Source of the DNA: CAYFQH01 sp964345215
Lineage (GTDB): Bacteria > Bacillota > Clostridia > Christensenellales > Aristaeellaceae
Assembly (NCBI GenBank): GCA_964345215.1
Contig: CAYFQH010000003.1
Location: 12,635 to 76,634, forward strand
Direction: 5' to 3'
DNA length: 64,000 nt
The notes beneath the pieces were generated by a model that saw only the letters and a program-made list of their open reading frames with translations, was not told where the DNA came from and made no database searches. The translations under genes were made by a program, and so were the position numbers. Of the stretch, positions 59,804-64,000 are shown one piece after another (the stretch's first letter is position 1; every line of letters begins with the position of its first letter).

Positions 59804-60778
59804 GTGTGCAAGGTTTCTAAAACAAGGTCCGGGGGACGACATGGAAGGGGCTTCAGGCGGTTTAAAAGCCAATGGCTCCTTCAGGCTTTTGCTATTGCAG
59901 GGGTTTTGTATATGTTTTTGTTTTATTATACCCCTATGCTGGGCCTACAGATTGCTTTTAGGGATTACCAGCCCCTTATGGGCCTGAAGGGTTTTTTTAC
60001 AGCTCCTGTTACATCCCGCAATGGGTTGTATCATTTTTATACTTTTTTTACCGATCATAATTTTCCCTTGGTGATGCGCAACACCATTGTCCTGTCCTTA
60101 TTAAAACTGCTTTTTTCCTTCCCCATCCCCATCTTATTTGCTATTGCCTTAAACGAAATGCGGGGCAATAGGGTAAAAAGGGTGGTACAAACCGTAAGCT
60201 ATTTGCCCCACTTTATATCGTGGGTGGTTGTGTATGGCTTGGCCTTTACCCTTTTAAACACATCTAACGGCCTTGTTAACGAAGTGATTGTGCTGTTGGG
60301 TGGGCAAAAAAAAGAATTTTTAACCGGTGCCAACTATTACTACCCCATGGCAGTGATTACCGATGTATGGAAGGAAATGGGCTGGTGGTCCATCATCTTT
60401 TTAGCGGCGATTGCCGGAATCAACCAGGAACAGTATGAAGCGGCAGTGGTTGATGGAGCCTCTCGCTGGCAGCGAATTATTAAAATTACCATTCCCAATA
60501 TAAAGGGCACCATTATGGTGGTGCTGGTTTTGTCCGTCGGCTCTTTAATGGCTGGAGGTATGGGAGGCAGCAACTTTGATCAAAGCTATTTGTTTGGTAA
60601 TGCCTATAACTATACCAGGTCTGTTACACTGCCCTACTACATTTATCAAATGGGCTTAACCAAACTGCGCTATTCTTATGCTACGGCCATTGGGCTTTTT
60701 CAGTCCATTATTTCCCTTGTGCTGGTTTTATCAAGCAATTATGCCAGCAAAAAAATAACCGGCGCAGGCTTTTTTTAA
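59804..60778 (+). CDS. LplB-type carbohydrate ABC permease
   Basis: A 324-residue inner-membrane permease with six helices. The ABC-contact EAA loop is EQYEAAVVDGASRWQRIIKITIPNI, and the start of the core (LLQAFAIAGVLYMFLFYYTPMLGLQIAFRDYQP) is characteristic of the LplB/YteP family used for complex glycans and uronides. I use the GTG at 59804 after AAGGAGG; a TTG at 59780 lies before that site. It pairs with the next gene. No ATPase is in the window, as is usual for this family, which shares MsmX. Confidence 0.9.
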   Translation: MCKVSKTRSGGRHGRGFRRFKSQWLLQAFAIAGVLYMFLFYYTPMLGLQIAFRDYQPLMGLKGFFTAPVTSRNGLYHFYTFFTDHNFPLVMRNTIVLSLLKLLFSFPIPILFAIALNEMRGNRVKRVVQTVSYLPHFISWVVVYGLAFTLLNTSNGLVNEVIVLLGGQKKEFLTGANYYYPMAVITDVWKEMGWWSIIFLAAIAGINQEQYEAAVVDGASRWQRIIKITIPNIKGTIMVVLVLSVGSLMAGGMGGSNFDQSYLFGNAYNYTRSVTLPYYIYQMGLTKLRYSYATAIGLFQSIISLVLVLSSNYASKKITGAGFF

Positions 60779-60792
60779 GGGGGTATAAGAAG

Positions 60793-61689
60793 ATGACAAG
60801 GCAAAATAAAATAAAGCGCACAAATGAGGACCGAGCCTATAGTATAATTATAGGTCTTATTATGCTTATTGTGGTTTTTGTAACTGCTTACCCTTTTTGG
60901 TACTCTGTTGTTTTGGCTTTTAACAAGGGTAGTGACGCCCTGCGGGGGGGCCTGTTTTTATGGCCCAGGGCCTTTACACTGGAAAACTTTCAGGCGGTTT
61001 TAGGCATCGACTATGTACCCACCGCTTTTGTGGTCAGCCTGAGCCGAACGGTGCTGGGCACTTTTTTAGCTGTTTTGTTTACAGGGGTTTTTGCCTATGC
61101 TATGGCCCACCAACGGCTGATGTTTAGGAAGTTTTATATGGGAGTTATGATTGTAGCCATGTACTTTTCCGGAGGTTTTATTCCCCAGTATATGCTCATT
61201 AGAAGCCTGAAGTTAATCGATAGCTTTTGGGTATATATTATTCCCAATCTATTCTCAACTTTCAATGCCATTATTATGATTAATTTTTTTAGAGAAATTC
61301 CCGAATCTTTGGAGGAGTCGGCTAAAATTGATGGAGCCAATGATTTTTACATCTTCATAAAAATCATTATTCCCCTATCCATGCCTTTAATTGCCACTAT
61401 GGCCCTATATTCTGGCGTATGGCATTGGAATACATGGACAGATGCTGCTTTTTACATAACCAAAAAAAGCTTAAAAACCTTGTCGTATGTTTTAATTGAT
61501 TTAATTAATCAAACTGAGGCGGCAGCATCAACAGTATTTGGTACCATTAATCAACAGGAGGCAGGCTATAACGCCATGACTTTGCGGCCGGCGGCCATGA
61601 TCATTTGCGTTATTCCTATTGTGGTTGTATATCCCTTTTTACAAAAGTATTTTGTAAAAGGCATCATGCTCGGTTCCGTTAAAGGTTAA
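60793..61689 (+). CDS. YtcP/YtcQ-system carbohydrate ABC permease
   Basis: A 298-residue permease with six helices, the partner of the preceding one. It has the EAA loop PESLEESAKIDGANDFYIFIKIIIPLSMPLIATMALY and the C-terminal FVKGIMLGSVKG, typical of MalG/YtcP. It starts behind AAGGGGG 14 bases after the first permease. With it and a binding protein a complete importer would form, except that the binding protein here is interrupted. Confidence 0.9.
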   Translation: MTRQNKIKRTNEDRAYSIIIGLIMLIVVFVTAYPFWYSVVLAFNKGSDALRGGLFLWPRAFTLENFQAVLGIDYVPTAFVVSLSRTVLGTFLAVLFTGVFAYAMAHQRLMFRKFYMGVMIVAMYFSGGFIPQYMLIRSLKLIDSFWVYIIPNLFSTFNAIIMINFFREIPESLEESAKIDGANDFYIFIKIIIPLSMPLIATMALYSGVWHWNTWTDAAFYITKKSLKTLSYVLIDLINQTEAAASTVFGTINQQEAGYNAMTLRPAAMIICVIPIVVVYPFLQKYFVKGIMLGSVKG

Positions 61690-61707
61690 ATAAAAGGAGA
61701 AGAAGTT

Positions 61708-62406
61708 ATGAAGAAAAAAACCATTATGGCGGTTGGCGCCCACATTGGCGATGCCCAATTAACCTGCGGTATGCTTTTGGCAAAACACGCCCTGTTGGGG
61801 GATGATATTGTCATTGTAAACTTAACCCCAGGCGAGAGGGGAACTCCCAAAGGATGGGAGATACCCGAATTTAAGCAGCATAACATCAGCTGCGCCCAGG
61901 ACTTCGCCAAGGGCCTTGGGGGGAAAAGCATTGTGTTTGATGTACCTGATGGGGAGTTATATGCCGGTAAAGAAATAGAGATGGAACTGGCAAAAATCAT
62001 GCGGGAGCATCAAGTAGACGGGGTTTTGTACCACTGGCCCAAGTCAATGCATAAAGACCATATCCAAGCCAGCAAAATAACGGAAAACGCCATTTTTTAT
62101 GCTGCCCTTCCCACCATGGAAGTGGCAGGCTTACCCCCGGCCCCTATTCGTACCAGCATCATGGCCGAAAACTGGGAGGATGCAGAAGACTTTATGCCTT
62201 ACTTATATTTTGACGTTACCCAGGGTTTTAACCTGTGGGAGGAGAATATTAAGAAGCTTTGGCTGGCTGAAAACTCCACTTCATTTAAGTATCTGCGCTA
62301 TTATAAAGCCCTGGCCATTACCCGGGGTGCCTTAATTGGCGTAGATTATGCAAGCGCTTTTGGTGTAAAAAGCCATAGTCTTAAACAAAAGCGAGAAAGC
62401 CTGTAA
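61708..62406 (+). CDS. PIG-L deacetylase-like protein with an altered active-site motif
   Basis: A 232-residue LmbE/PIG-L fold protein. The family motif AHPDDE is here AHIGDAQ (H12, I13, G14, D15, A16, Q17): the zinc ligands H12 and D15 are kept, but the first Asp, usually the general base, is Gly. The third ligand region is HWPKSMHKDHIQAS (H115/H118). An AHIGD-type variant is found in a subgroup of PIG-L proteins near sugar transporters. The activity may be lost or shifted. It ends the GNAT/ABC cluster and starts 18 bases after the permease. Confidence 0.85.
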   Translation: MKKKTIMAVGAHIGDAQLTCGMLLAKHALLGDDIVIVNLTPGERGTPKGWEIPEFKQHNISCAQDFAKGLGGKSIVFDVPDGELYAGKEIEMELAKIMREHQVDGVLYHWPKSMHKDHIQASKITENAIFYAALPTMEVAGLPPAPIRTSIMAENWEDAEDFMPYLYFDVTQGFNLWEENIKKLWLAENSTSFKYLRYYKALAITRGALIGVDYASAFGVKSHSLKQKRESL

Positions 62407-62441
62407 AATCCCTACAAGCAGTTGAAAAAGTAGGCTTTTAT

Positions 62442-62470
62442 TTGCATAAAAGCAGTATAAGTGCTATAAT
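62442..62470 (+). promoter_or_regulatory. Promoter of the FAD oxidoreductase gene
   Basis: TTGCAT (62442-62447) and a perfect TATAAT (62465-62470) with a 17-base spacer. Confidence 0.7.
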
Positions 62471-62483
62471 AAATCGCAAATAG

Positions 62484-62511
62484 CCCTGTGCAAATTGCAC
62501 AGGGTCTTTTT
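62484..62511 (+). terminator. Attenuator-like hairpin in the oxidoreductase leader
   Basis: CCCTGTGC (62484-62491) and GCACAGGG (62497-62504) form a stem around AAATT, followed by TCTTTTT. It begins only about seven bases after the expected transcription start, so it may act on the downstream gene's own transcript or terminate read-through from upstream. Confidence 0.6.
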
Positions 62512-62539
62512 GAGGAAATACCTTCACAGGAGGATGCGT

Positions 62540-63958
62540 ATGGAGACTAAAAATTTTGACGCCATTGTAATAGGGGCGGGGCCGGCAGGTATTTTTACGG
62601 CCTTAGAGCTAACGGCTTTACGCCCTCAAAGCCAGGTGTTGATTGTGGATTCGGGTTTAGCTATTGCCAAACGTACCTGCCCTGCCAGAACCATGGGAAA
62701 ATGCGTTGGCTGTTCCCCCTGTGGTATTATGCACGGCTGGGCCGGAGCCGGGGCTTTTTCAGACGGCAAGCTGTCTTTAAGCGATGAAGTGGGCGGCCAG
62801 GTCAGCGATTATTTAGGCCGTGCTAAGACCCAGCAATTAATTGACCATGCAGATGAATGGTATATGAAGTTTGGTGCCCCCGACGTGGTGCACGGGCTTA
62901 ACGATAAAAAGGTGGATGAAATTGCCTACGAAGCCAGCAAGCATAACATCCGCCTCATTCCCTGCCCAGTACGCCATTTGGGTACGGAACACGCGGGCAA
63001 AGTTTTAGAAAACATGTACGACTACTTGGTAGCCAATACAAATACCACCTTTTTGGAATTGACTGAAGCCAGCCAAATCCTGGTTGAAAATGGAAAGGCC
63101 GTTGGCGTGTTGCTTAAAAACAAAAAAGAGAAAGCCTTTGAAGCCAAGGCCCCCTTTGTAGTAGCGGCCCCTGGCCGAGGCGGCGCTGCTTGGCTAACGG
63201 AAGAAGCAGGGCGGCTGAACCTACGTACTAAAAATAACGAAGTGGATATTGGGGTGCGAGTGGAAGTACCCAATGCCATTATGGATCACTTAACCAAACA
63301 CCTATATGAAGCAAAATTGGTTTATTACAGCGATACCTACGAAAACAAGGTGCGAACTTTTTGCATGAACCCCGGAGGTGAAGTAAGCGAAGAGCATTAC
63401 GAAGGGGGGATTGCAGTGGTAAATGGTCATAGTTACGGGGATGTAAACAAACGGACTAAAAACACCAACTTTGCTATGCTGGTATCTACCAGCTTTACCG
63501 AACCCTTTGACCAGCCGATTGAATATGGCCGCTATATTGCAAAACTTGCCAATATGCTAACGGGAGGGCCCATCATGGTACAGCGGCTGGGCGACCTTTT
63601 ACAGGGCAGGCGTACCGACATAAGCCGCTTAAACCGCTCTACCACCGTTCCTACCCTGCTCAACGCGGTGCCGGGGGATTTATCCTTTGTGCTGCCGCCC
63701 AGGCATTTAACCAGCATTGTAGAGGCTTTAAAGGCCTTTGACAAACTAGCCCCGGGATTGTATAGCAAAAACACCCTTTTATATGGAGTTGAGGTAAAGT
63801 TCTATTCCAGTAAGGTGATTGTAGATAACCGCTTTGAAACCCCTATCAAGGGTCTTTATGCCATTGGCGATGGGGCAGGGATTACAAGGGGTTTGATGCA
63901 AGCCAGTGTAACGGGCATTTCTGTTGCGAGAGATATTGTAAAAACACTTAATGCTTAA
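62540..63958 (+). CDS. FAD-dependent oxidoreductase (COG2509 type)
   Basis: A 472-residue flavoprotein. The FAD motif is VIGAGPAGIFTALEL (near residue 8), followed by the family signature MGKCVGCSPCGIMHGWAGAGAFSDGKLSLS with its cysteines, and the C-terminal LYAIGDGAGITRGLMQASVTGISVA. These uncharacterised dehydrogenases are common in anaerobes; the substrate is unknown. The ATG at 62540 is six bases after AGGAGG; ATGs at 62495 and 62534 overlap the hairpin or the binding site. The final bases of the window after its stop look like the start of a GC-rich hairpin. Confidence 0.9.
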   Translation: METKNFDAIVIGAGPAGIFTALELTALRPQSQVLIVDSGLAIAKRTCPARTMGKCVGCSPCGIMHGWAGAGAFSDGKLSLSDEVGGQVSDYLGRAKTQQLIDHADEWYMKFGAPDVVHGLNDKKVDEIAYEASKHNIRLIPCPVRHLGTEHAGKVLENMYDYLVANTNTTFLELTEASQILVENGKAVGVLLKNKKEKAFEAKAPFVVAAPGRGGAAWLTEEAGRLNLRTKNNEVDIGVRVEVPNAIMDHLTKHLYEAKLVYYSDTYENKVRTFCMNPGGEVSEEHYEGGIAVVNGHSYGDVNKRTKNTNFAMLVSTSFTEPFDQPIEYGRYIAKLANMLTGGPIMVQRLGDLLQGRRTDISRLNRSTTVPTLLNAVPGDLSFVLPPRHLTSIVEALKAFDKLAPGLYSKNTLLYGVEVKFYSSKVIVDNRFETPIKGLYAIGDGAGITRGLMQASVTGISVARDIVKTLNA

Positions 63959-64000
63959 TCTAAGTAAAAGAGCGGCACCTGTAAGGGGCCGCCGAGGGTG

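Noticed and set aside
1..64000. CRISPR arrays, insertion sequences, prophage or rRNA genes
   Set aside because: No spaced direct repeats, transposase or phage genes, and no rRNA sequence were seen; the only exact long direct repeat is the 55-bp pair at the assembly gap.

Overview
The window looks like a chromosomal piece of a low-to-mid-GC Gram-positive bacterium of the class Clostridia. The evidence is the Firmicutes-style S10-spc-alpha ribosomal superoperon with a zinc-type S14, strong GGAGG ribosome binding sites with frequent GTG and TTG starts, SigA-type promoters, and the ylm/sepF/divIVA and ireB-ruvX-DUF1292 neighbourhoods. I cannot assign a genus. The window holds one assembly gap (100 N at 55847-55946).

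Layout. 1-161 is the tail of a sugar ABC permease. 233-1746 (minus) is the two-subunit iron-sulfur L-serine dehydratase. 1831-5376 holds a HAD hydrolase, rubredoxin, a PPC-domain protein and an alpha/beta-hydrolase fused to a membrane domain. 5438-8012 (minus) holds a phosphoribosyltransferase, CvpA and a DUF5711 propeller protein. 8325-14971 is a complete glycine cleavage operon (gcvT-H-PA-PB) with its own lipoate ligase and dihydrolipoyl dehydrogenase, followed by a ZIP transporter. 16191-22898 is an oligosaccharide operon (GH1, GH13, GH36 and a GPH symporter), all cytoplasmic, so sugars are probably imported intact and split inside. 23070-25235 has a flavodoxin, a glycosyltransferase and thymidine kinase.

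25269-42911 is the translation core: tRNA-Gly(CCC), tuf, then rpsJ to rplQ with secY, adk, map, a KOW protein, infA, rpmJ and rpoA. 43003-46419 has lspA, an rluD-type pseudouridine synthase, ireB, a ferredoxin-domain aldo/keto reductase, and a RuvX protein fused to DUF1292. 46539-53873 has aspartate kinase, a degenerate anti-sigma-like protein with a sigma factor, an HlyD-like membrane protein, and the cell-division group yggS-sepF-yggT-ylmH-divIVA. 54209-55537 is a pyrimidine-nucleoside phosphorylase.

56022-62406 is the most accessory part: an ArsR-type regulator with a large extra domain, a double GNAT acetyltransferase, a solute-binding protein with a stop codon at its signal-peptide cleavage site, two LplB/YtcP-type permeases and a PIG-L-type protein with an altered metal/catalytic motif. 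Together these suggest uptake and acyl-editing of an amino sugar or glycoside, which is inference. The window ends with a COG2509-type FAD oxidoreductase.

The most notable observations are the RuvX-DUF1292 fusion with a possible internal start, the nonsense codon in the solute-binding protein, the altered PIG-L protein in its GNAT/ABC cluster, the degenerate anti-sigma/sigma pair beside the ylm-divIVA cluster, several structured leaders and inverted repeats in the ribosomal region, and an exact 55-bp duplication that abuts both sides of the N gap and is probably an assembly artefact.
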